This document shows, in pieces, positions 37,301-44,321 of a stretch of DNA of 64,000 bases. The stretch's first letter is position 1. Each line of letters opens with the position of its first letter. The stretch covers positions 48,981 to 112,980 of the forward strand of contig CALXMK010000009.1 in assembly GCA_944389455.1 (NCBI GenBank), in the 5' to 3' direction. The notes below the pieces were generated by a model. It was given only the letters and a program-made list of their open reading frames with translations. It did no database searches and had not been told where the DNA came from. The position numbers and the translations under genes are program-made. The DNA is from an uncultured Verrucomicrobiota bacterium. GTDB taxonomy: Bacteria; Verrucomicrobiota; Verrucomicrobiia; Limisphaerales; UBA1412.

Positions 37301-37326
37301 AGCAAGTGCTCAAAGTGTGGATTCAT
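34324..37326 (-). CDS. glnE: Bifunctional glutamine synthetase adenylyltransferase/deadenylase
   Basis: Attaches AMP to, and removes it from, glutamine synthetase to tune nitrogen assimilation. The protein has the two nucleotidyltransferase halves expected of GlnE. Each carries IIGLGKLGG-x-EL followed by SDxDxxF (NYSSDVDVIFV and TYGSDLDLLFV), and each is followed by RxDLRLRPDG or TDFRLRPDG. About 1,000 residues is close to normal. The ATG at 37326 is chosen because an earlier one at 37401 lies well inside holA; the remaining overlap is 17 bases. Its likely target glnA lies at 44322. Confidence 0.93.
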   Translation of the reverse strand: MNPHFEHLLHSEEQPEKIILLYKRLEETSPEIPEILEKMSEPQIRMLYRLFIGSNFLVEELIQHPSWLKENFCDEELIGIPKTLSELRQELTESLMEEVADRNYEATSRILREFKLKHIFRIAVRDLNKLGDTDLITLELSNLADVCLQAVFRLSWLKLSEELGFPHHKNPEGNWCVTQFAIIGLGKLGGQELNYSSDVDVIFVYSDEGYIFKETPEPDQEPTRHAMSNHQFFTHLAEAIIDEVSRTTREGQLYRIDLRLRPDGNGAPLVRSFESYENYYSMWGRTWERMMLIKARYVAGSSNLGAEFIEMIHPFRYPRSISEEVPEEVSQIKERIEKEVIKHGELQRNVKLGWGGIREIEFIVQIIQVIDAGKMPYLQGNQTLPLLEKLAVYGRIPVEDSRILIKAYKFYRDVEHRLQMQDNHQIHTIPQSVSGRHRLSRIMGFKTLEEFESHYHSYQKAVRNIFDKIVRRKRKRSPEEESEKLPPGFDEYWGEWKDILLNNGFKNPETAIKLLKTFVQGPGYVHLSKRTIELGWKLIPRILSLCPSEQRLKNFREQPLYSNMRTLSDPDRVLARIDSYIQNFGSRQSLYESWLSAPFTFDLLLLLFDRSEYLAEIAILTPSLISEIMEDQQLRRLKDAEDILQDLNYKINDPDQMLWIRRYHRAELLRIALRDLMGLSTFSQNQSEINALGDACLQYALKVVMKKFRLKNPPFAIIGLGKLGGKELTYGSDLDLLFVCTPRWKGSIKVQKMALMLTRLLSAKTPMGYVYKTDFRLRPDGDKGPLVNTLTRYERHYRCHAQLWEIQTLTRARVVCGDIETGFQFMDLVRGMTNFTVPRRRLAAWSADWKSIIIQMRTKIEKERTPYGKDLYAFKTGCGGLIDVEFLAQMLNMEFGWFQPNTRKALRLAASQDLLTREDAELLIENFDHLMYLEKVLRRWSYEGESTLPDTPAPLLRVAIRCGFKNTDSFLAAVGKWRNCIREVWLRVMGTAHCNSPQSE

Positions 37327-38449
37327 GGGGTGATCTGCCTCTGATAATGTCGATGACGGTTTGCTGAATAGCGATTTCGGAATCAGTGTTAGTGTAAACA
37401 AGTTTATAATTGCATTCCAGCAGAAGCGTCATAGCGTTAATTAATTCTTGTTGAGTGTATTGACGTGCCTGAGGAATGCATTTGGAAACCATGAACGGAT
37501 GAGCTAGAGCCGGATTAAGCTTGGAGTCATTGGGGAGTATCCCGTCAGGCAGACTAAATTTAGGGGAACGACCCTCCGTAACCCAACCTAGATCGAGCAT
37601 TTCTCTCAGCAGGAGCATCATCCGAATTTTACTGATAATACCGTAGAGAATGCCGATGATGCTCATAGAGCGAGAGCCGGAGCGAATTTCAGCCAAGTCG
37701 TTATCCAGCAATCGGATAGCAAGAGGTAAATTGCGGGAACCGATGGCGTCTGCCAGAGCGAAGCTTTTGGATTGTTTGTTGCGGGTGACCAGTAGTTCGA
37801 TATCTTCTTCGGTAATTCGGGGGGCAGAACCTGTGTAGAGAGAGAGTTTTTCCAGCTCGCTGCGGAGGAGGCGCAAATTGGGACCGACGTAAAGTACAAA
37901 TAGGGATAGTGCCCGCCTGTCCATTTGCTTGCCATATTTTGGAAGAACATCCAGAACGTATTGCTCCATTTTCATTTCCCAACCCCGGTCGGTAATCGTA
38001 ATGGATTTGTGCTCTTCCGTGTAAGCGATCTGATGAAGAATTTTACTGATAACGCGTTTGCCGCTGATTTTCTCGGCGGTGATTAGAAAACGGACTCCTT
38101 CCCAGCGAAATTTTTTAAGTATTTCAGCAAAAGCGGTCAATCGTTGTGAAACAGCCTGAGAGGAGGCTGTACGGTCTTCGCCCATGAAGTTGCAATTTTT
38201 CAGCCAGACCAGCTTGCAGCTGCCGAAAAAGGGCAGAGACATGAGAGCGCCTTCCACTCGGCTGATAGTTTCTTCAGCTTTGGAAGCATTTTCAGCTTCT
38301 CCATTAATAATCTCGGCATCGTTTTCACCCCATTGAGCTTTCCATTTTTCAAAAAGGTCTTGTCCTTTTTCTTTGACCGTAAAATCATCATCTCCATAAA
38401 AGACGACAATGGGAGCTGTTTCCAAAGTGAGTGTGTTTTGAGTGGACAT
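37310..38449 (-). CDS. holA: DNA polymerase III delta subunit
   Basis: Clamp-loader subunit that opens the sliding clamp. The 379-residue protein shows the usual N-terminal PIVVFYGDDDFTVKE, GALMSLPFFGSCKLVWLKNC, FLITAEKISGKRVISK, the middle ALSLFVLYVGPNLRLLRSELEKLSLY, and the C-terminal helical domain. It sits directly after a DUF151 gene and before glnE on the same strand. A decayed duplicate of its start lies at 39352-39474. Confidence 0.9.
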   Translation of the reverse strand: MSTQNTLTLETAPIVVFYGDDDFTVKEKGQDLFEKWKAQWGENDAEIINGEAENASKAEETISRVEGALMSLPFFGSCKLVWLKNCNFMGEDRTASSQAVSQRLTAFAEILKKFRWEGVRFLITAEKISGKRVISKILHQIAYTEEHKSITITDRGWEMKMEQYVLDVLPKYGKQMDRRALSLFVLYVGPNLRLLRSELEKLSLYTGSAPRITEEDIELLVTRNKQSKSFALADAIGSRNLPLAIRLLDNDLAEIRSGSRSMSIIGILYGIISKIRMMLLLREMLDLGWVTEGRSPKFSLPDGILPNDSKLNPALAHPFMVSKCIPQARQYTQQELINAMTLLLECNYKLVYTNTDSEIAIQQTVIDIIRGRSPHESTL

Positions 38450-38475
38450 AATATTCAGTGGAAAGATCTGTTAAA

Positions 38476-38976
38476 TTAAAGTGGAGGGAATTCGTTATTT
38501 TTCTTTTTTTTGATTTCGTTATAGAGTTCTGTTACGTCGTCTAATCGTTCCAAGAGACAATTGAGGATGAAAATGGGTTTATTTAGCAAAAGAGCCAGAA
38601 GAATGCAGTCGCTGGGGCGGGCATCGACTTCCACTATTTTGCTTCCCAGTTCGTTGGATTGATGAAGATTCAATTGAGCAGTGAAGGTGTCATCATGCAT
38701 ATCAACGATAATGGCATTGGTCATTTCTATTCCAAACCCGACAAAGATATTTTTCATTAGTTCATGAGTCAGAGGACGATCGGTTTTCTTATTCATGAAA
38801 CACATACTGATATTCAGACCAATATTGACATCGACCTGGATGACAAATGTTTTTTTTGCAGCTTCCAAGAAAACAGCGATCCCCCGTCCGCAAGGAATAA
38901 GGTCTTTTATAGAAACCGGGTGGAGTTGAGGGCCCTTCATCGGCTGTATTCTACTTCTCTCTTCCGAATTAGACAA
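38476..38976 (-). CDS. Bifunctional nuclease (BFN/DUF151) family protein
   Basis: The 166-residue protein carries the DUF151 hallmark VDARPSDCILLALLLNKPIF near residues 121-140 (usual form DARPSDAIALALRLxxPI). It also has LTHELMKNIFVGFGIEMTNAIIVDM upstream, in the position of the family's LTHDLLxxxxxxLG. Members have been described as nucleases or stress regulators; the role here is open. It precedes holA by 26 bases. A second, divergent copy lies at 39500. Confidence 0.85.
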   Translation of the reverse strand: MSNSEERSRIQPMKGPQLHPVSIKDLIPCGRGIAVFLEAAKKTFVIQVDVNIGLNISMCFMNKKTDRPLTHELMKNIFVGFGIEMTNAIIVDMHDDTFTAQLNLHQSNELGSKIVEVDARPSDCILLALLLNKPIFILNCLLERLDDVTELYNEIKKKKNNEFPPL

Positions 38977-39351
38977 GAGGGAAGCGCCGTGAGAAAGACG
39001 GAGTTAATTCAATTTCCCTTGGAAGCATAAATAAGAAATCAAAGAGGAATTGTGACTTTTGTTATTCATTGCATCCGGAATGGGGCTTGACGGAGAATTC
39101 TCTTTTTGAGTTGCCCAATGCCATCATAAATGGTTCCCAATTTTCAGAAGAGATTGAGAAGAGGAGAAAGAATAATGTTTTTGTGCTTTTTTTAGGCATT
39201 GTGAAGGATAAATTTAAATCTTATGTGATAAATGGTTGCAGGGTGCAAATAAAGAAGAGGTTTTTGTAATTATTTTTTAAAGAATAAGATAGATAAAAAT
39301 AGGGATGTTCGAAGTCTTATGAGATGCTTAATTTTAGAGGAGTTTTGATTC
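38977..39351. other. Intergenic stretch between the two DUF151 genes
   Basis: No convincing gene. A plus-strand frame open from before 39024 to 39269 lacks an ATG start and any family resemblance. This DNA lies upstream of the first DUF151 gene and probably holds its promoter on the minus strand, plus decayed duplicated DNA. Confidence 0.4.
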
Positions 39352-39474
39352 TCATGGAGCTTTCCATTTTTCAAAAAGGAGAAGTATTCTCTCTTTGACC
39401 ATAATATTATTAGTCCCTGGAGAGGAGGATAAAGGATGATTTAAGTGGGAGAGGGTGTTTTGGAGAGGCCTCAT
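39352..39474 (-). pseudogene. Remnant of a duplicated holA start
   Basis: A 40-codon frame whose start lines up with the start of HolA. It shares the QNTL block after the start, then VKE, then LFEKWKA with HolA residues 4-35. The DNA also matches: the 25-base block GAGCTTTCC...CAAAAAGG occurs at 38337 and 39357, and CTTTGACC follows in both. A TGA then ends the frame. It sits just after the second DUF151 gene, exactly as holA sits after the first, so it is the broken end of a tandem duplication of the DUF151-holA segment. Confidence 0.72.
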
Positions 39475-39499
39475 ATATGTATGATGGGGACGGATTGAG

Positions 39500-39964
39500 T
39501 TAGTCTTCCTCCTGGTTATCTGCGTTGTATGCTATAATGTCTTTGTAGAAATCCGATATGTCATCCAATTGCTTCAACACGGTGTTGAGAATAAAGAGTT
39601 TATGGCATATTGTCAGCATAAGGAGTTGAAATTGGCTGGGATATGCCTCAATTTCGGCTATTTTTGTTCCTAGTTCATTGGATTGTTCGAGGAAAAATCG
39701 AATGAGAAATAGATTGAATTGTTTTTTTACAATGACTGCTTTTTTTACATTTATTCCGAAAGCGTACATGAGTTTTTCTGTCATTTCATGGCTTAGCGGA
39801 AGAGGTGTTGTTCTATTGGAATTGCATATAGTAATGAATTCTTTGATGCCTTTCTCGAGTTGAACTCCAAATATCTTTCCGTTTGCTTCCAGAAAGAGAG
39901 TAATATCGTTGTCCCAGGGGAAAGCATATTTAATAGAAATTGGGTGAATTTGAGAATTTTTCAT
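39500..39964 (-). CDS. Divergent DUF151 family paralogue
   Basis: 154 residues, clearly related to the gene at 38476: both share HPISIK, the LSHEM...AFGI..KKAVIV segment, QSNELGTKIAE and FILN..L..LDD. The family motif DARPSD has become EAYPSQ, and the following LALLL region is changed too. The frame is still open, so it may encode a protein with altered function, or be a duplicate in decay. Followed by the holA remnant. Confidence 0.7.
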   Translation of the reverse strand: MKNSQIHPISIKYAFPWDNDITLFLEANGKIFGVQLEKGIKEFITICNSNRTTPLPLSHEMTEKLMYAFGINVKKAVIVKKQFNLFLIRFFLEQSNELGTKIAEIEAYPSQFQLLMLTICHKLFILNTVLKQLDDISDFYKDIIAYNADNQEED

Positions 39965-40306
39965 AAAAATGTTCTGTTTTGGTTTATAAAATTGAATTGG
40001 AAATCGGAATCTGATCCGGAGACCGTTGTTTCAATTCTTCTTTCCGGAAGAAGAAATAAGAATCCAAATAGAATTCTGCTTTTTGACGTATATTGGATTT
40101 TGGAGTCACGTTCGGATGTCCTTTCTTTTGAACTGTCGGATGATTCATACTGAGTTCACGGCTCTTCAAAAAAGGTTGACGGAGAAGAGGAAGATGGATG
40201 CTAAACCATAAGTAACGCTAGAAGTACCATCTTTGTTTTTACCGCGATAGTTTCGTCGGGTATCTATGAGACTACGATACAATAATTGAGAGAAGGTGGA
40301 AAACCA

Positions 40307-40921
40307 ATGGAAATTGGAACTATATATGCTTATATTCGTGTCAGCAGCAGAGATCAGAATGAGGATAGACAGCTGCTTGCCATGCAAGCACTTGCCGTGC
40401 CGGTAGATTATATCTATATTGACAAACAGTCCGGCAAGGATTTTAGTCGTCCACAATATCGCAAAATGGTGCGAAAACTGAAAAAAGATGATTTGCTCTA
40501 TATCAAGAGCATTGACCGGTTGGGGAGGAACTATACGGAGATTTTGGAACAGTGGAGAGTTCTGACAAAGGAAAAAGGCGTTGATATCGTGGTACTGGAT
40601 ATGCCTCTGCTCGACACACGCCGGGGAAAGGATCTGATGGGGACTTTCCTGAGCGATATTGTTCTGCAGGTGCTTTCCTTTGTGGCGGAGAATGAGCGAG
40701 TTAATATTCGCCGCCGTCAGGCTGAAGGAATTGATGCTGCCAAGGCGAAAGGAATCCGTTTCGGCAGACCTCTGAAGCCTTTGCCGGATAACTTTCGAAC
40801 AATCTATCTGCGATGGAAAAAGGGTAGGATCTCCGGAACAGATGCAGCCGAGGCTTGCGGAATGGCGCTTTCTACTTTTCGTTATCGTGCGAAGCTTTAT
40901 GAGAAAGAGACCGTTCGATAA
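40307..40921 (+). CDS. Serine recombinase (resolvase/invertase family)
   Basis: Site-specific recombinase of about 204 residues. The catalytic domain begins YAYIRVSSRDQNEDRQ with the nucleophilic serine near residue 10. It continues through IDKQSGKDFSRPQY, LYIKSIDRLGRNYTEIL and the long E helix VAENERVNIRRRQAEGI. A C-terminal helix-turn-helix (RISGTDAAEACGMALSTFRYRA) binds DNA. The ATG at 40307 is chosen because GAAGGTGG lies just upstream; a TTG at 40286 is also in frame. No transposase is near. Two unusual structured repeats lie directly downstream and are candidate sites. Confidence 0.92.
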   Translation: MEIGTIYAYIRVSSRDQNEDRQLLAMQALAVPVDYIYIDKQSGKDFSRPQYRKMVRKLKKDDLLYIKSIDRLGRNYTEILEQWRVLTKEKGVDIVVLDMPLLDTRRGKDLMGTFLSDIVLQVLSFVAENERVNIRRRQAEGIDAAKAKGIRFGRPLKPLPDNFRTIYLRWKKGRISGTDAAEACGMALSTFRYRAKLYEKETVR

Positions 40922-40968
40922 CCTTTATTATAATTATAGTATATGTGCAATATAATAAGACTGGAAAA

Positions 40969-41025
40969 ACTTTTATCTATTTAAGTTATCGGGCAAAGTT
41001 CGGTAAAAGTACTCCGCCCGACAAC
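40969..41025. repeat. Pseudoknot-like structured repeat, copy 1
   Basis: Two interleaved complementary pairs: ACTTTTATC (40969-40977) with GGTAAAAGT (41002-41010), and GTTATCGGGC (40985-40994) with GCCCGACAAC (41016-41025). The order a-b-a'-b' gives either an H-type pseudoknot or two alternative hairpins. Spacings are identical in copy 2. The second stem differs between copies by a C-G to T-A pair change that keeps pairing. Confidence 0.7.
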
Positions 41026-41081
41026 ATATTTATTGATACAACAGATATGATAATATGGATTATTGTATTAAAAGCCAAAAA

Positions 41082-41138
41082 ACTTTTATCCGTTTAAGTT
41101 GTTGGGCAGAGCTTGGTAAAAGTTTTCCGCCCAACAAC
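41082..41138. repeat. Pseudoknot-like structured repeat, copy 2
   Basis: Second copy 113 bases downstream of the first: ACTTTTATC (41082-41090) with GGTAAAAGT (41115-41123), and GTTGTTGGGC (41098-41107) with GCCCAACAAC (41129-41138), the latter a perfect 10-bp stem. All element spacings equal copy 1. The DNA between copies is AT-rich and not conserved, so selection or mobility acts on the 57-base unit. Confidence 0.7.
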
Positions 41139-41311
41139 AATGCCAGTTATGAATATCAGAATTTATATGAGTATGTTCTTTTTGAAAAAATCATCTTGAT
41201 ATTTTTCTGCCAGAGTAAAATCAGGATTTGATTTATTCTGATTCTTTGGTCAAAATTTCATTTTTCTAAGTTTCAAACAATGAATTATAAATACCTGTCT
41301 TAATCAGTAAT

Positions 41312-41342
41312 GAGTGCGATTTTTCTCTCCCCAGAGCAAAAA
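41312..41342 (-). terminator. Hairpin just after the 47-codon frame
   Basis: GATTTTTCTCT and AGAGCAAAAATC pair with a one-base bulge around CCCC. On the minus strand it follows the small frame's stop directly and carries a T-rich arm. Confidence 0.35.
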
Positions 41343-41486
41343 TCATACTGATTGATACTTATCGACAGTAGTATGCCCCTGAGGGGGATACTGCCCTAAA
41401 ACTTTTTCATCATATCCGATAGCAATGTTGCTCACATTGCTGTATTGCTTGATGCCTGTGACTCCACGAAAAGCTAATTGATCCAT
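41343..41486 (-). CDS. Possible small protein or gene remnant, 47 residues
   Basis: An ATG-started frame in otherwise coding-free DNA, beginning MDQLAFRGVTGIKQYSNV and ending VDKYQSV. I do not recognise a family. A purine-rich AAAGGAAC lies about 20 bases upstream, too far for a normal ribosome site. A hairpin lies directly downstream. It could be the leftover front of a longer gene, since coding-like sequence reappears about 100 bases further on the same strand. Short length makes chance possible. Confidence 0.3.
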   Translation of the reverse strand: MDQLAFRGVTGIKQYSNVSNIAIGYDEKVLGQYPPQGHTTVDKYQSV

Positions 41487-42087
41487 TTTATTTATTTAAT
41501 TCGAGTTCCTTTGTTTAAGCTTCGAGTGAAGTTTTTCACCTAGAAATAGGTTAACATAAAAAATTCAGATAACAAGTTTTTTTTAAAAAAGTATATTTTT
41601 ATAATAAAAAGCCATAATAGGTTGATATAAAGAAAGTTATATTTATAAAATAAAACAATATATTTTCAAAAAACAAGGTTTCATAGAACTGTTTTTTTAG
41701 AATGTTTTGGATAAAAATAAGAATCTCTTTTTTTTGTTTAATCAAATGTGAGAAAATAATAAGTCTGACGGGATTTTGATGTTAAAATTAAGATTATTTA
41801 GTTTAAAAAATCAAGTGAAACAATTATTTTATGATGCTTTATTTATACACCCTGGAAAAATAAAAGAAAGGAAAAAATAATTTTTTCATCCTTGGAGGTT
41901 TCATTATTCCCTTTTTGAGAGAAGAAGAATTTTAAAAAAGAGGGAGAAAAAATAATATAACTTATTTGAGTAAAAGTAGTTTTATTTTATTTAAACAGAT
42001 TTTAATTGCAAAAATTCCGTTTTTGTAACGGAATGCCTGATTAAAAAGGTAAGAGGTTTGAAGGAAAATATCTATAGGAGCTAGATC

Positions 42088-42118
42088 AGAGAAAGGAATC
42101 AACCGTATTCCTTTCTCT
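42088..42118. repeat. Perfect palindrome downstream of the phosphodiesterase gene
   Basis: A 12-bp stem, AGAGAAAGGAAT with ATTCCTTTCTCT, has the 7-base loop CAACCGT. No clear T run follows on the minus strand. It may still end the minus-strand gene, or belong to a dispersed element: 22171-22245 resembles 42036-42105 and carries the loop sequence in the opposite sense. Confidence 0.6.
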
Positions 42119-42219
42119 ATACTCCATTTGCTTTTTCAATTCACTTATTCTTCCTTCCCTTTATTATAAGTGTTGGAATATTTTATTCACTTTTAGATGG
42201 GATGGAGAAAGGGTGCGAG

Positions 42220-43188
42220 TTATTTCTCAAAAATGGAGAGAATGGGACGTCCTGTCCAAACCGCTGGTCTTTCGACGTTTAGCATATAAGCCATGGTAGC
42301 TCCTAAATCGTAAACGACGGTTTTTTCAGAAATGACATGGTTTTTCTTAATGTTTTTGCCCCAGAAGACAAGTGGGCGCTGCATTTCGGACATACTGGTG
42401 TTGCCATGGCCTTTCTCGATTCCTCCATGGTCGGAAGTAACGATGATGACGGTTTCTTTCTCGATGCCGGCGTCTTTGACTGCTTGAAGAATTTCTCCCA
42501 ATGCGCTATCCAATTCTGTAAGTTTATTCATATATTCAGGAGTTCTCCATCCGATTTTATGACCGGTGGCATCGGGTTGATCAAAGACGACTGCACAAAG
42601 GTTCGGTTTTTTCTCTTTGATATATTTGACGGCAACATCGGTGCAGTTGGTAGTTTGAATACGGTAGTCGGTAGCGGCAGGGTCAGTCAAATAATTCATT
42701 CCTTCCCATTCATAGATATAGCCAATTTCAGCTTTGGGGTTAGCTTGATGGTATTCCCAGAAGACGTCAGGAAAACGACCATTTTCATTAAGTTCAAAGG
42801 GAGGCAGATCTGGTTCTTTGGAGCCCCACGTGGTGTATCCGTGGATTTCGATGCCTGAGGCCATGAAGATAGAGGCCCAATCACAAGCACTGCTGGATGG
42901 GAGAATGGTGCGGCTTTCTAATGAATAGGAACCTTCGTTCATTAGTTTTCGCAGATTAGGCATGGTGGCTCCCTCACGGATTGATTGAGCGCACATCCCG
43001 TCAAAACCGATAAAAATCAGATGTTTTGGAAGATTTGATTTCGTTCTTCTTTTAGATTCCTTGTTGGTGTACTGCTGTGAGACTTCACTATTCTGTTCGT
43101 TCTTATTCAGGTCGACATTGATAGCTAAGCAGCCGGTCAGTATCGAGCAGAGGAAAGCCGATAAACTCAGAAGAAAAATCTTTTTCAT
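42220..43188 (-). CDS. Alkaline-phosphatase-superfamily lipoprotein (type I phosphodiesterase/nucleotide pyrophosphatase-like)
   Basis: Probable envelope-anchored phosphodiesterase or phosphatase of about 322 residues. A lipoprotein signal ends in LTGC. The metal-binding pattern of the superfamily is visible: IGFDGM near residue 60, the nucleophile region SSSACDWASIFMASGIEIHGY, FDQPDATGHKIGW, and VTSDHGGIEKGHG. The usual nucleophile Thr of the family's PTxTxPN region is not obvious here. The ATG at 43188 starts the signal peptide; a start at 43221 would hide it. Substrate unknown. Confidence 0.85.
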   Translation of the reverse strand: MKKIFLLSLSAFLCSILTGCLAINVDLNKNEQNSEVSQQYTNKESKRRTKSNLPKHLIFIGFDGMCAQSIREGATMPNLRKLMNEGSYSLESRTILPSSSACDWASIFMASGIEIHGYTTWGSKEPDLPPFELNENGRFPDVFWEYHQANPKAEIGYIYEWEGMNYLTDPAATDYRIQTTNCTDVAVKYIKEKKPNLCAVVFDQPDATGHKIGWRTPEYMNKLTELDSALGEILQAVKDAGIEKETVIIVTSDHGGIEKGHGNTSMSEMQRPLVFWGKNIKKNHVISEKTVVYDLGATMAYMLNVERPAVWTGRPILSIFEK

Positions 43189-43449
43189 ATTGTCTGTTTC
43201 CGATTGTTTGATTGCATACAAATTATGTAAGGCAATACTCTATATCAACACTTTAACACAAGAGGAGATATAAAGTCAAATGAGGATTGCCCAAGTTTTT
43301 TTCAAAGGGAAGAGACTTGCTGAGATTTTCTGAGCAGGGTATCAGACAGAACAATCCTGCGGTATAATAACAGGTTGTTGTGTAGGCTATTAAATAGCGA
43401 TTCTGATTTAGGTTGTTTATTATAGGAAGTATAGAAGAGGTTTTCAGCG

Positions 43450-43526
43450 TGGCACGCCCGCTGCGACTCGAACGCAGGACCCTCTGCTTAGAAGGCAGAT
43501 GCTCTATCCAACTGAGCTACGGGCGC
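43450..43526 (-). tRNA. tRNA-Arg (anticodon TCT)
   Basis: On the minus strand the sequence folds as a full cloverleaf: acceptor GCGCCCG with CGGGCGT, D-arm AGCTCAGTTGGATAGAGC, anticodon stem-loop CTGCCTTCTAAGCAG with anticodon TCT, and T-arm CTGCGTTCGAGTCGCAG. The CCA end is encoded (TGG at 43450-43452 on the plus strand). The anticodon reads AGA and AGG codons. Confidence 0.97.
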
Positions 43527-44169
<643 letters not shown>

Positions 44170-44230
44170 GTAGAACCATATATCTTCCGATTGAGGAGAG
44201 AGAAAAATAGGAGAGGCGAGGAGTTTTCTT

Positions 44231-44260
44231 GTTAAAAGGTTTCCTTTTAACTTGAATTGT
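44231..44260 (+). terminator. Weak hairpin between glnB and glnA
   Basis: A 9-bp stem, GTTAAAAGG with CCTTTTAAC, has a TTT loop and a T-rich but broken tail. It may partly end the glnB transcript or attenuate read-through to glnA. Confidence 0.4.
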
Positions 44261-44321
44261 TCTTTATTTATAGAGCAATATGGCGTCAAGACTCGCGTAA
44301 TGCGGTTTTTAGGCAAAAATA

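Larger units (their letters stand above)
41139..42219. other. AT-rich stretch without a recognised gene
   Basis: More than 1 kb without a clear gene, very AT-rich between 41500 and 42020. It holds a small minus-strand frame (41343-41486), a few coding-like codons further down the same strand near 41170-41240 (reading NPDFTLAEKYQDDFFKKN), and a perfect palindrome at 42088-42118. It looks like decayed mobile DNA beside the recombinase. Confidence 0.5.

Noticed and set aside
39024..39269. Plus-strand open frame with a CDFC motif between the DUF151 genes
   Set aside because: No ATG start, no ribosome site and no family likeness. The region also shows signs of decay, so chance is more likely.
41016..41107. 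GCCCGAC...GTTGGGC arrangement resembling an integron attC site
   Set aside because: The left core reads GAC rather than AAC at its end, and the inner L-sites are missing. The only nearby recombinase is a serine type, not an integron tyrosine integrase.
43451..43465. TGGCACG-N4-CTGC on the plus strand, a good sigma-54 promoter match
   Set aside because: It lies inside the 3' end of tRNA-Arg and 370 bases from glnB. The bases are explained by the tRNA acceptor and T-arm.
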